Source of the DNA: Sphagnum compactum
Lineage: Eukaryota > Bryophyta > Sphagnopsida > Sphagnales
Reading direction: 5' to 3'
Length of the DNA: 64,000 nucleotides
Assembly: GCA_965153455.1 (NCBI GenBank)
Contig: OZ234502.1
Span: 1,529,267-1,593,266 of the forward strand
In this document: in pieces, positions 23,795-36,810 of the stretch
Layout: the number at the start of each line of letters is the position of its first letter
Numbering within the stretch: position 1 is the stretch's first letter
The notes under the pieces: model-generated
Told to the model about the DNA's origin: nothing
The model's input: only the letters and a program-made list of their open reading frames with translations
The model's database searches: none
Made by a program: the position numbers and the translations under genes

Positions 23795-23876
23795 GTCACG
23801 CCCATGCAAGAACCAAGCCCATGCACCCCTCCTTGTCACGCCCATGCAAGAACCAAGCCCATGCACCCCTCCTTGT
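23795..23876. repeat. Exact 40-bp tandem duplication
   Basis: Two identical 40-bp units beginning GTCACGCCCATGCAAGAACC at 23795 and 23835. Identity suggests recent origin against the decayed background. Confidence 0.9.
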
Positions 23877-24329
23877 CGAGAGGTTTCCAAAGACACCAAG
23901 AACACGATCTGAAGCATCCCAGTTCAGTGGATCTCATAACTACAAAACAAAACAAACTACCTTTCTTCATAGATAGATTCTGCTGGCTGGCTCCTCTTTG
24001 CCACCATGATGATGTGTTCAATAGCCTTCCATTTAGTTACCCTCTCCATTTAATGGCTGATCCATGTTTCTGGATGTCCGATCATAACAGTGTCCAAAAA
24101 CACACCTCTGAGTACCACTTAGAGATTTAGTTTTTGAAAACCAATGAAAGGTAGTATCTACTGGTTTCTAGCAATGTCAAATTTTATGTTTTAAAATTGT
24201 TCTTTTAATGTGGAAAACAATAAGTTTTCTAAGTTGGCGAACTTCTACTACCTATTTGTGACTTCAGTAAATCAAATGACTTTGGCAATGCTATATAGAC
24301 AGAGCACATTCGTTGCGTGCTTGAGAATT

Positions 24330-24475
24330 CACTTCCGCTTGTAACACCATTTCAAAGTCAATTTGTCAAAACCAAAAAGAATTGCTTAGCATCCTTGGGA
24401 TCCACTCCCCCTTGTAACACAAATTTCAAAGTCAATTTGTCCACACAAAGCATTTTGCTTAAAACCACAACTTTC
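24330..24475. repeat. Two diverged ~73-bp direct repeats
   Basis: CTTGTAACACCATTTCAAAG and its near-copy about 73 bases on (CTTGTAACACAAATTTCAAAG-like), each followed by TCAATTTGTC. No coding function seen. Confidence 0.65.
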
Positions 24476-24726
24476 CCATCACTTGGGAAGATTATGGAAG
24501 TATTATAGTAGTATACAAATACTCCACATGGGTTTTAAAAGGTTGACAATCCTGTAAACACCTCTACAGTAGCTGGTTGTGCATGTCCACCCACACCTGT
24601 ATGGGGCCTCTCTACTAGTATAGTTGACATCCCACATGAAGTGTTGAGTGTTTCCCCAGCCCCACCTATAAACACGAAAATTTGGACAATAAAATGCCAT
24701 CACCAGGCCAATTCGTTTTTCCTAGC

Positions 24727-24907
24727 CAATCAGAAGCATGAAAATGCAACAATATAAAGTGCGGCTATTTAAATGTCAACACTTTATGCCCAACAAATCG
24801 GTAGCATGAAAGTGCAACAATATAAAGTGCCGCTATTTAAATGTCAACACTTTATGCCCAACAAATCGGTAGCATGAAAGTGCAACAATATAAAGTGAGA
24901 AGCTCTT
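24727..24907. repeat. 68-bp tandem repeat, about 2.6 copies
   Basis: Units start at AGCATGAAAGTGCAACAATA (24735, 24803, 24871; period 68). The second and third are nearly identical to each other, the first slightly diverged. Confidence 0.9.
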
Positions 24908-27900
24908 TAAATGCTTTCATCTGGGCCAATGAGAAATAGTGAATTCTCCCTTGCCTCACCCATAAACATGGACAAAATGAACTTTATAGGGTCAGAGACT
25001 TTTTATATGCCACCACCTGGGCAAATCATGAAAGCCAAGGTGAACAAGTATATGTTGAATCCAATATTGCACAATTGAGGGGTGTTTTTTCTTGCAAAGT
25101 CAGAAGGTTGATATGTGGTGGCCTTCGTTTTTAGGCGATGCAAATCCAGGAATTTCCTTTGACTCATGACACTCAGTGTAGTTCTTAGGAATTTTTGTAG
25201 CCAAACATCCATGGGAATGTAAAGAAAGGGTCAATCATCCTTAGGAAGATTAAGCCAAATCTGGCTAGAAACTCGATATGAAGGACAAATCTTTAATCAT
25301 GCTCTATAATTTTGGCCACACACTGAAAATCAAATATAGAAATCTGGAGATTTTTACTTTTTGTTTTGTGTCCTCACTTCAGTCAGCATGTTTAATGTAA
25401 GAATGAAAAAGCTAAGTATATTTAACTCCAATTGATGGCTTTTAACAAACCTTAGAATGACTGGCATTACATGGGATGAAGAAAATATATTTACAACATA
25501 TTAACATGCAATTTGCTGGAAAAAGAACAAGCACCCAAATCTTATTGTTTTGTACTAATTGAAATTCAACTCCAAAAATCTTCTTCCATTACCATGCTAC
25601 CTCAATATTTGAACCCTCCATAATGTGCTGTGGTTTGTCAATGTTACCAAACAAAATACATTAAAAAGTTGGTGGGCTTTTAATATAATTAGATCTCAAT
25701 CTAGTCATTGAAGTACTTTGTCAACCTCCATATCCATTTCATGGATGAAAAAATACAAAAAATCTATTCCAAAATGCAAATAGAAGCAATTTAATTTTTC
25801 CTTAGAATGTTTAGACTTATATGAAATGGCATCACAAGAATGACATTTTCACGTTTATATAATCTGTAATATATTTGCCTTGGTTGAATCACTAAAATTG
25901 CATTTTACCCTTTGAAGAACCAACTTTTTTCACATTATTTGGTACATGAACAAAGGCAACACACTAAAAAAGATGTAATTGGGAAGGTTTGGTATTTTAT
26001 CAAACCTCTTTTTGTTCTTTCCTAGGTATTTGTGATCAGATTTTGAACATACACTACATTTGTCACTACTTTCACCTAGAAATTGTGGTTTACTCCATAA
26101 AATGTTATACAACTAATGTTGCTAGGTTCTTTGGTTTGCATTTTATTTTGGTGTTTATGGAGTGTTATTTATTCACTGTATAAAGTGTTATTTATACACT
26201 CCATAAAGTGTCATTTTCCTTAACAAATAAAATTGTAGTCAATAAAGTTGTATGCATCATATCCATCATACCTTACCGTTCAAAATTGCTTTCTAGTTTG
26301 ATTTTCATGTATTAAGATTGTGCCACAGTTATGCACACATCAAACTTTGTTTTGACTTTTTACTGCTCTAAATTGATGTGATGCAAGGCTCTGTTGACAT
26401 TAAAACTTACATGATTAATGTGATGTGACACACTTATTAAACAATATAAATGGGGCAATTAAATTTTAGTCACCATCTTGATAGTTTAGATTTTTATTTT
26501 TTCATCTTGATACTAAATTTTGATTTTCATAGCAATTGGAACATGGTCCACCCTATCTTCATTATTTTTTTAAAAACAATCTAAACCATCAACATGGTGG
26601 CCAATATTTAATCACCACATGCTGATGATCAAGATTTATTTATTTATTTATACTTTTGCGATTGAATTCAAGTCATTGTAGGGATCAAAATCAAGTTCCA
26701 CCCAAGTCCACCTAATTCAAAAATAAAAAATATTGTCAAGATGGTGATCAAAATTTATTTGCCATATTTGGATGGTCTAAGTTGTTTTTAGGACTAAATT
26801 CTGATCATTGTAGGAAACCTTTCCACCCAATTGCAACTAAATTTTTGTTCTGACTAAACATTGATCACTAATGAAATAATTAATTCTATCCATGTAAATT
26901 GACATTAAACTAAGGTGATGCCAAATTATGTCACCATTAAAATCGACGTGACATAGCTTTAATAATCTAAATTGACTAATAATGTATTAGGGTTTGAATG
27001 CACACCTTGTTGTTGCATTTGTTGAAATAGTTCCAATGCACCTATTGCCCTTCCACGCCCACACCATTAATTCAAAAACCTTGAGCCTTTTCGCAACTCA
27101 AATTTTAGATTAGGAAAAGAAAAAATGTTCTAAGTTTGTGTGTATGAAAAAGAGAATGAAAGTTTAAGATTAAATACAAATAACTTAATGTGAGAGTCTT
27201 CCTTCTTTTTTCTCTTTTTCCTTCCTTTTCATTGTCTTCCCTTCTTTTTTGTTTTTCCAAAACTGAATCTAACACTACCTTCTAAACTAGCTTTTGCCCT
27301 TCAAATTTCACATTGCAAGAAATTTAACAAAAATAGATTTCTTAGATTTTCGTTCTTGTTCATACTTCCTTTTTGCTCTATTTGAAAATACAATCAACAA
27401 CAAGGTAGCTAGAATCTTCATTCTCCAAATAATGATTTGCTCATGTTTTAACCCAACATTACCTATTAAGGGTTCTTTATGTTTAGATTCTTGATTTCAT
27501 GTCAGTGGTGAGCATCCCAAAAGGAATTCAACATTTATTAAAAACAACATTTTAGCTACTTAATAGGACCCTTCGAAATAACGTCAATCTTTTTTTTCAT
27601 TTGGAGGTTGGGGACATGAGTTTTGTTTTTAATTTTGTGATATAGTGGAATTAGTGGTGATCAATCATAAGATGATTTAGCCATATTTGATTACATACAA
27701 AATATGAAAGTAGAGAAAAACCAATTTTTTGGGGGTTTTTTTGTGTATTTTGGTTAGTTACTGGAACTTCTCATGAAATCTATCAATTTGGAAATTTTTT
27801 TCTTCGAAATTTGGAGAATTTTGATCTTTTTTCCAAGAAAAATCCTTTGTATAGGTCAAAATCATATTTTTCAAGTTGAAATCCCCCCAAAAGCACAATT

Positions 27901-30900
27901 AGGGGTGTGAAGATGGAAGAAACATTTCATGTCCAACTTAACACCCCTAGTGTTTCCAACATGCATTTTTTAAATCCCTTGGTATTCATAAAAATAATGT
28001 AAATTTGTCAACACATTTTGATGGATATTTCATTTTTAGTGTTTCTTTTTATATGAATATCAAATCCTTACAATTTTTGGAAACCCTTTAGAGTTTTAAT
28101 TCACATTGCATAAGAAGATACTAGAAAATAAATACATTGTCCTAAATTTATAAACACAACTCCTATGGACTCTTAAGAAATTAGTTTGGTAATCCTTGTC
28201 CCTAATGCAAATATGATTTACTAGAAGATTCAAACAATTCATCTACTTTATTACACAATTCTTGTACATGGATGTCAATTCTATATATTTACATTTTACT
28301 TATCACCATAGCACCTTCATATCTTTCACACTAGTTATATTATCTATAGACATAACTTAATATTTTATTCTCAATGACTTGAAATATTCAAAATTCATTT
28401 AAATACATATTTTACAAGCATGTGTTCAAGTTAGCTATGTATTACAATAATCAAATATAGTGTTTAAGCAATGTATAAATTATTTAATTCCAAACTTTTG
28501 ATAAATTTATGTGGAAAATCCTATGTATCCATTAAATCATAAATGTGTGTTTTCAACATCCTTGCATGAATATATTGTAAGGATTGCAAGTTTCTTTAAA
28601 TGTGTGTTATTAATTGATTCAAATACATGGGAAGGCATTTAATGTTTTTTTTTCATAAAAGCTTTACAAGAATTTTTTTTTTAAATGGTAAGAATATGAA
28701 GGAAAAGAGTGATCCAATTCATGGTTAATACACCCAATCTTGTAAACTAGCCTATGGAAATTGAGATCTATTAATATTGTATATATATATTAGTTAATTT
28801 TTGGAGTTTTGAAAAGTCCAAAATTAAGAAACATTAACCATTTGGAGGACTTGAAGTTGGAAATTTGAACAAAAATACTTTGATTTGGGGGCCACCATAA
28901 TATGATGGAATAATTTATATTAATAAATATGTTTTATTTGTAGATTAAATGATCCAACCAATAGACGTTTTCAATGTTTTGGCTGAAATTCAATAACTTT
29001 GATCCTATTAATCACCAAGTTAAAAAATTTACTCAATGTACATAATTAACAATTTAGTCTTGAGTACAGCAAAAAAACATTTAACCATACATTGGGTGGA
29101 TCACAACCATTTGATTATTTAATAAAAATTTCCATTTTTTAGTAATAAATTTGTAGATGAATTGTGACAAAGTTTGGTTCTTGATTTCAAATTCTACTTA
29201 AAAATTCTTGAAATATTTAATATTTAAAAACTTTGGTTTAAATTTGAATTGCATATTGACTAGAAGAAAGAGAATTCTCAACTGGAATCTGTTTATGTTG
29301 GATTTTAGTTTTGAATGATTTTTGACTCAGTTCATAGTGAATCAAATTGGGCATGACATATTGGGTAGGATATAAAAACCTTTAATCGTTCACCTTAAAC
29401 CAATTTTCATGGACCATCATCATTGGAATATATAATTTCTTTTTTGTCAGCAAACAATGTTGAGGTTTATTCACCTTAACTCAATCACATTAATTCAACA
29501 AGCTAATTTAATTAGTTTCATAAATGGCTATCAATAAAATTTTTGATTCTAACCACCAAGTTAGAAAAGTCTAAAATTTTTAACTAAATACACATTGTAC
29601 TAAGCCTATTGGTGAAATTCAAAAGTTGTGAAAAATATTAAATGAACTAAGGGTTTTGCTTGTAGTCTAGGGTTTAGGGAAACCAGTCAAAAAATTTAGG
29701 GTACAATGCTGCCATATTTAATGATCATACAAGTCCCCACCAAAACTGTAAGTTGTTAAACATGTTACAATACAATTTTGATGGGTTTCAATAAAATGCA
29801 TACTGAAAACAAGTTGCCAACTAAAAAGTTGGATAGTACTTAGTTTATTCAGCATGTGTTGCGATTAATCAATTTTAAATATGATTTTAATGGTATGAGT
29901 AACACACAACATTTCATACAACTTCGTGTAAAGTAATTGCATTATGACATTATTATTGTAAAAACATTTAAACACAAATATTATGCAAGGAAAATACAAA
30001 ATTGATGGTTGGCATTTGTTTTCCAACTATACTACAAAAAAGGTCTTCCAATACATTGATTTCTCCTTTTTGGGTTAATCTTAACATAGATAATGTAAAA
30101 GTGAAATACATATTAATAGCTAAATTTAAATGGATTGAAAATATATCAACATATAATATACTAAAATAATAAAATGATATCAGCACATTGTTACAATGAG
30201 TATGCATATGTTAAGGTAAGATTGGCAAGTTTCAACAAAGACAATGGATGTTAGTATTAACTACCCATCGTAAGAGGAAAACATAATAGTTTGGAGGCAA
30301 TTTAATATATATGCAAATGTAGCCAAATCATGGATTGACTATGTATTTACAATGTGCCAAACTAGCATAGTAATGAAGGACAAGATACATGTTACAACAA
30401 CAATTCAAATTTTAGAAACATTATTAAATGTTATGGCAATTTTAGAGAGTAATTTATAATATCAAAGTAAGATTACAACACATTGAACAAACAAGTTACA
30501 TGCAAGAACAAATCTTGCACAAGGGTATGGACATTAATGACATCAAAAGTAACTTCATTTGGTAAGACATGTTGCAATTAGGATTCAATTGACACAACTA
30601 AGTGAAAGGAAAAGACTCAATGGGGAATTATATATAGTTTATGGGCACATTACAAGTTAGATCATCTATTTAGTTAATTATAGACTTTTGAGAAAAGTTC
30701 AACATTATTAGTTTAGTTTAGAATTAAATCGTTATTGTCATTAATGTAATCCATATACAACAGTAGTACATCAATGCTCATATATGTTAATGGGTGATCT
30801 ATGGATCTATGGTTGTATATAGTTGTTAAATCTATAGTTATACATGATTGTTTGAGATTTGAATGACTTTACTAGTTACATTTTATTGCTTACTTTTGAA

Positions 30901-31380
30901 TCCTATTCTTCTATATAAGGATAGAAGACTATGTAATTTGTAATTAAGTTTTTTTTAGTTTTCTTTGATTTGGAGATATAGAATATGTTTTTGCTTGCAT
31001 AGATTGAAATAATCTATAATTAATTACTACACATCAAAAAAGAAAAATTGTAAAGAATGATTTTAATTGAAGAATTTGAAAGGAATTGTAAGTGTAAAAT
31101 TCACCTTTTCCATTTTTGGTGACCATCTTGTGGAAAAATTTCAAAGGAATTCTTGACAAATTTTTGGTTTTAGGTTACTTGTTCAATTATTTTGAAATTA
31201 TGTGAGTAGTAGTTTTCATACTTTCTATTATAGTAGGAAGAATCTAAAAACATATTAGGATGGATAGTAATTTAATCTATAAAGGAAATTATATATTTTT
31301 AACTATTGAAAGGATAATTATCTTTACAAATCTACATTTAAAAACCAAGTGTGTAATAGAAACAAAATTGTCTAGATTGG
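24908..31380. other. Long AT-rich spacer without recognisable gene
   Basis: About 6.5 kb with no coding motif, clear transposon end or array that I can recognise. Locally, 26158-26205 holds a short hairpin-forming inverted repeat (ATGGAGTGT...ACACTCCAT). Open frames are short and AT-driven. Confidence 0.5.
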
Positions 31381-31384
31381 TTAT

Positions 31385-31610
31385 AAGAAGTTGACACTAG
31401 TCGAATTAACCAAGGTGCCATTTTGGACAAGTCAATTCAACAATGTTTATTTTGACCAGTGGCCTTTTTTACTAACTATTTGACTAGTAGATAATGGTCC
31501 ATTTGACTAGGTAGGTAGGTAGGTGTTAGCCTAGCCAACTTATCCTAACCTAACCTAACTTCATCGAACTACCTTAATTTAACCTACCTTCTTTAGCCCT
31601 ATAAACATGC
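31385..31610. repeat. GTCAA-type and GGTAGG/CCTAACC low-complexity patch
   Basis: TTGACTAG-type words, then GGTAGGTAGGTAGG (31503-31525), then CCTAACCTAACC. The same three word families occur around the 16-20 kb unit. Confidence 0.65.
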
Positions 31611-31619
31611 ACATAGGTT

Positions 31620-31702
31620 ATAAGTATAAGGAATTGAACTCCAAACCTTCATAATGATAAACCAAGTCTTTACCAATGGACTACACCATAAAAAATGTTC
31701 AA
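31620..31702 (-). other. tRNA-like or SINE-head relic
   Basis: The minus strand reads GGTGTAGTCCATTGGTAAAG (A-box-like) then GGTTTGGAGTTCAATTCC (B-box and T-arm-like), about the size of a tRNA. The cloverleaf is incomplete, so a tRNA-derived relic is more likely than a gene. Confidence 0.4.
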
Positions 31703-31744
31703 CTTTTATCAAGTTTTTTATTTCGTATGTTTGTTTCACATCAT

Positions 31745-32640
31745 TAAACATAACATGGCAAAACCTAGGTGACAACTAGTGGTTAAACCTAACATCTAAA
31801 CTTAATGACTTAAAATAATGGGTAAACTTAGTGATTAAAATAATGGGTAAACTTAGTGATTTAAAATAATAACTAAACATAATGGCTAAACCTAGTGGCT
31901 AAATTTAGTGACTCAGAGTAATGATTAAACCTAGTGATTTGAAGTAATGACTAAACATAATGTCTAAACCTAGTGACTCAAAATAATGGCTAAACTTAAT
32001 GGCTAAACAAAATGACTTAAAATAATGGCTAAACATAATGGTTAAACTTAGTGATTTTGGTTAAACTTAGTGACTTTGGTTAAACTTAATGACTTAAAGT
32101 TAATGGCTTAACATAATGGCTAAACCTAATGATTTAAGGCAATGACTAAACTTGATGACTTAAAGTAATGGCTAAACATAATGGCTAAACCTAATGACTT
32201 AAAATAATGGCTAAACCTAATGATTTAAAGTAATGGCTAAACCTAATGACTTAAAGTAATGGCTAAACATAATGGCTAACCCTAATGATTTAAAATAATG
32301 GTTAAATTTAATGGTTAAACTTAATGACTTAAAGTAATGGCTAAACCTAATGGCAAAATTTAGTGACTTAAAGTAATGGCTAAACTTAGTGGCTAAATTT
32401 AGTGATTTAAAATATTGGCTAAACCTAATGGCTAAATTTAATGACTTAAAATAATGATTAAACCTAGTGATTAAACTTAATGACTTAAAATAATGGCAAA
32501 ATATAATGGTTAAATTTCGTGACTTAAAATAATGGCTAAACTTAGTGACTTGAAATAATGGCTATACTTTGGTTAAATCTAATGATTAAATGTAGTGGCT
32601 AAACGTAGGGGTTAAACCTAATGGGTGTAAGTACAATTGG
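31745..32640. repeat. Degenerate TAATGGCTAAACCTAATGACTTAAA array
   Basis: About 900 bp of units of roughly 22 and 44 bp (AATGGCTAAAC, CTAATGACTTAAA). Related to the array at 14810-15870 by the ATGGCTAAAC word. Confidence 0.85.
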
Positions 32641-33269
32641 GTGGTACCATTGGGAACGTCACATCTTCATTTTTCTAGGACCCATCAAACTTTGGAAAAA
32701 TATAATAAACACGTAAAGAAATCTTTTTAGTAATTTTTTTTGTTGAATACATTAACTAGGTTGTATAGATTTTGAAACTTTAAAAAATTCAAAAATATTT
32801 TGAATTTTGGTGTTCCTATTCATTACATTCACACAAAGTTTTAGGAATGTCACAGTCATTGTTTTCCTTGAACTTTTTAGTTAAGAACATTTTTCAAACA
32901 AAGTTTGGGGGTTTTTTTTTTATGGATATAATTTTTTAAGGTACTTTGAGATTTTATTTTATTTGATTTTTTATTGGGTAATTATTTGAGTAGGTATAAT
33001 TTAGTTATGAATTTCCAAAGTTTAGGAACTTGATTCCTGAATGGGCCACATCAATGAGGGATACAAATTTGTAAAGACTTCCACCTTTTTCTATTGTAAT
33101 GAAAACTTTAAGCCATATACTTTGGCATGCAATAAATAAACATGAAGAAAAAATAATTTGTAATTATGAAAGAAATTAAAGAAAAGGGCCAATGAATATT
33201 ATTTGGCCAATTTTTGTTCCTTGACCATTTCTTGAAGTTGTTCTTAGTGGGTCAACTCAATTATATTTA
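32641..33269. other. Unique AT-rich block between two related arrays
   Basis: About 630 bp of non-repetitive sequence interrupting the ATGGCTAAAC-type array; it may be an insertion. No coding motif or terminal repeats recognised. Confidence 0.4.
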
Positions 33270-33950
33270 CACCCTAGTTGATAAACCTAATGGCTAAATT
33301 TCATGGCTAAACATAATGGTTAAATCTAGGTCATACCTAGTGGCTAAATTTAAGTTATACCTCATGGCCAAATTTAATGGTTCAATTTATGCTAAACCTA
33401 GTGCCAAATCTAATGGTTAAACATAATGGCTAAACCTAATGGTTAAATTTTAATTAAACATAATGGTTAAGATTTGGCAAAATTTTGGGTAAATCTATTG
33501 GTTAAATCTAGTGGCTAAACATAATGGCTAAACTTAATGGTTAAAATTAGGTGAATAAGAGGTTGGATAGGTAGGTAGATAATATGAAGGTATGTGGGTA
33601 GGTATGCAGGTAGATATGTAAGTAGGTAAGTGAAAAGGTATAAGTAGATAGGTAGATAAGTAAGTAACTAGCTAAATAAATAGGTGGATGAATAAGTACT
33701 AAGTACATATATAGGGTAATAGACCATGTCGTATTTGACTAAAGATCAATGGCTATCTTGACTAAATGTTCAATTTGACTAAAGACCATTGGCTATCTTG
33801 ACTAAAGATCATTGGCCATGTTGATTAATTATTCAACTTGACTAAAGACCATTGGCCATTTTGACTAAAGTTGTACAACTTGATTATGTGTATTTAATCA
33901 AATAAACCATTGTAGTTCAATTGATTAATCAACAAATACATGTGTCATTC
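33270..33950. repeat. ATGGCTAAAC, GGTAGG and TTGACTAAAG low-complexity patches
   Basis: Three successive word families: ATGGCTAAAC (33270-33555), GGTAGGTAGATA (33560-33715) and TTGACTAAAGACCATTGGC (33736-33870, period about 30-33). Confidence 0.75.
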
Positions 33951-36620
33951 AAACCCCTAGCCTTTAATCAAATGCACATGACAAATTAGTCAATTTGAAC
34001 CTCTTAAGAAATCATGATTTGTAGTAAGGACATCTATGAATAAAATCAAACTTTCAACATGAATGTGTCATTAAATTTCAACATGTTTAAGTGAAGGGGT
34101 TTAATGAATATAATTAAAATAGTCTTTTTGGGTACCCCAACCATGCTTTGACTTAACTGTGGATTTAGTGCTTCAAAGTGGAACGGGTTGCTTCAATGTG
34201 TATGGAGTAGGAGCCTTCATACATATGTGTTTAATAATTATTCAATTGTAATGCCTCAATTTTATTTTTAAAATATCTTCAATTTTCATTTTGTTTAAGA
34301 TGTTGCAAGAGAAAAACTGCAAGGTTTTTGACCTTATTCTTGAAGACGCAAGATGGGGTAGTTGAGGAAGTTGTATTTATACGATTATGCATGTTTTCAT
34401 CCCATCCAATGATTATGCCTAAAAAACAACTTGGAACAGATCCTAATGAGAATGAAATGGAAGTTGAAGGGATTTAAATTGATCCAATCCTTGCAAAGGG
34501 GTAGATTAAAGAATTTGGACATTATAGAAGGTGTTCTATGTGACATTGTTTGTCAACATATTGATGAACCCTTGGGCTCTAGACCAAAGGCACCCAAGAA
34601 GCAAATGGTGAAACACCAAACATTCATTTTGGTCCATAAATAATAAGTAAAACATATCAAATTAGTTGACCAATAAACGCTAAGATGAAGAAAAGACTCT
34701 AGAGACAAGGGGATTCGTAGCTGTGTCCTCCAATGGAATCTTAATGCAACAATCTAGTGATTAAAATATTTTTGAAACTTCCATAGGAACTTTAGATGAA
34801 AACCTTTCGATTGGGGAGGTTCCAAAGAAGGTGTTGGAACTAGAAGCTTCTGAAGCATTGTCAAATAGGGCACCTATGGAGGAGTTAAACCTTTTCAACG
34901 ATATAACTAAATAAACAATTACAATTGAAATAATAATTTATTTCATCTCAAATTTTTAACAACATTTTTGAAATTTAAAACAAATATGATGTATTCATGA
35001 ATAAAAGATTAATCAATTCCTATTCATAAAATTAAAACAATACACATAAAATTTCCCATCTATTATTTTTTCCTTTGTGTCACAGGAGATCCACCTGGTG
35101 GCCACCAAGGGGTTTGCTCCTTCGTTTTTGAAACAAATCTACCTAATGCCCATCAAGTGGTTATCTTCCATTTTGTGTTGATGGAGATCTACCTAATGGC
35201 CACTAGGTGAATTCCATTTTGTTGAATTTGTTTTGTGAAATTTCATATCTTTAGGTTCGAGTAGAGATCAATTTCAAATTGAGAGGGCCCAAAAGAATTC
35301 AGGAGGGAAAAAATGTTGTTTCCCATGTGGCTACCAAGTTGTTTATGTGACTTGAATGTTGTTTTCAAACCATATGGTGGCCACCAAGTGGTTTTTATAT
35401 GTCTCTTTCAAGAGGTGGAACCACATTCCAACATTATTCGTTTTTTATATGTAGGTTAAGATCTTGGTCAAATTGATTGACCAAATAATAATATTTGCGA
35501 ATGCAAACCTTCATATTATAATGTAATGCAAACTTGAAAATGAAACAAAAATTGTAATATCTTTTTAATTGTTCATACTGAATTTTTTAGTTGAATATTT
35601 GAAATTTTCCTTTCAAATATCCTAAATCATTAATTTTATTATTGTGAATGTTGCATTTAGCTATTATCTTCAAGCCTTCTACTTTTGGGCTTGGTGGCCA
35701 CCATGTTGAACCTCATATTCACTTTTGGCGTGTTTTCCTTTGTATATATTTGTAACCCTTCACAATTGTAACCATATAATGGTCTCTTGGTGTTATTTGT
35801 CATACTTTTAACTCTCTAAAATTGGAACTACCTAATGACCACCAAGTGGAATTTGATGTGTTTTGAATTATCTGATTGATTAATGAATTTTCCTAGTTTT
35901 CTATGGATGTTCAAGGCCAATGTTATAAATTATCCCTACATATTTTAGATTTTATTTCAATTTTTGTAAAATTCTATTGGATCAACATCTTTTGATTTGT
36001 GTAGGTTGTTTATATATGTCCATCTTTGTCCACATAAGCGTTTTTAGTCATATCCTTTTGGCCCCAAAGAATTGTTGATTTTCAATGTGAATAGTGTGAT
36101 GTCTTACCTTCCATAATGTGTTATTTTGCAAGGGAATCATCATGTGATTGACATTAACAAATTAAAAATAAGAGCTAAAATGCAACATTTTCTTTTTCGA
36201 GCATTCAAATAAAATTATATTACAAGTTGGTCTTATATGTTGTTGGAAGATGTGATGTAAGTTTTTCCTTGGTTGGTGCCATAAGTATTTGTTGATAAAT
36301 TTGTTTTCATTTAGGGACACAAACAATGCACAAGGATGTTGGGTCAACTCATTGCAAAAACATATTATTATCTTAAGGATTTGAATCATGTGTGCTTTGC
36401 ATGTCAAGGGCTACCCCATGGGATAGAAGACCAAACGATACTCACTGATGATGAGCCAAACAAGGCCTTTTGAAATTCCAACAGTAGCGGTCTTTTAATT
36501 GAATTTTTTAAAAGACATAAACTGTCAAAGAATAAGGTCCAACAATTGGACCTTTGCATCCCATTTATGACCAACATTGATTGAGTTGCCATTGGCAAGG
36601 ACAATTGGTTCCACTGACAT
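33951..36620. other. AT-rich spacer with dispersed GGCCACCAAGTGG words
   Basis: No gene recognised. Between 35085 and 35860 a degenerate word (CTACCTAATGGCCACCAAG) appears at least six times at irregular spacing. Confidence 0.5.
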
Positions 36621-36810
36621 GAAAATCTTTTAAAGTGTACCATCCAGGACAAAAAGGACCTAATCTTTACTACAGTCTTTTTTATTTTATTTTTGATCTT
36701 CATCAAAATTAATGAATCAAAAAATGTCAACGATTTCATAAATACCATATTTTAAACCACTATAATTCTAGATTATGAAGTCATTGTTAAATATTAAAAA
36801 CCACGTTTGA
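36621..36810 (+). mobile_element. MITE family M1, copy C (right end missing)
   Basis: GAAAATCTTTTAAAGTGTACC starts the copy and the AAGGACCTAATCTTTACTAC block aligns with the copy at 10832. The right inverted terminus is not recognisable, so this is a truncated or strongly diverged copy. Confidence 0.55.

Noticed and set aside
24727-24907. Regularly spaced repeats considered as a CRISPR array
   Set aside because: Continuous 68-bp tandem units without unique spacers, in a plant nuclear context.
36404-36748. 114-codon minus-strand frame
   Set aside because: Runs through the truncated MITE copy C and has no protein motif.
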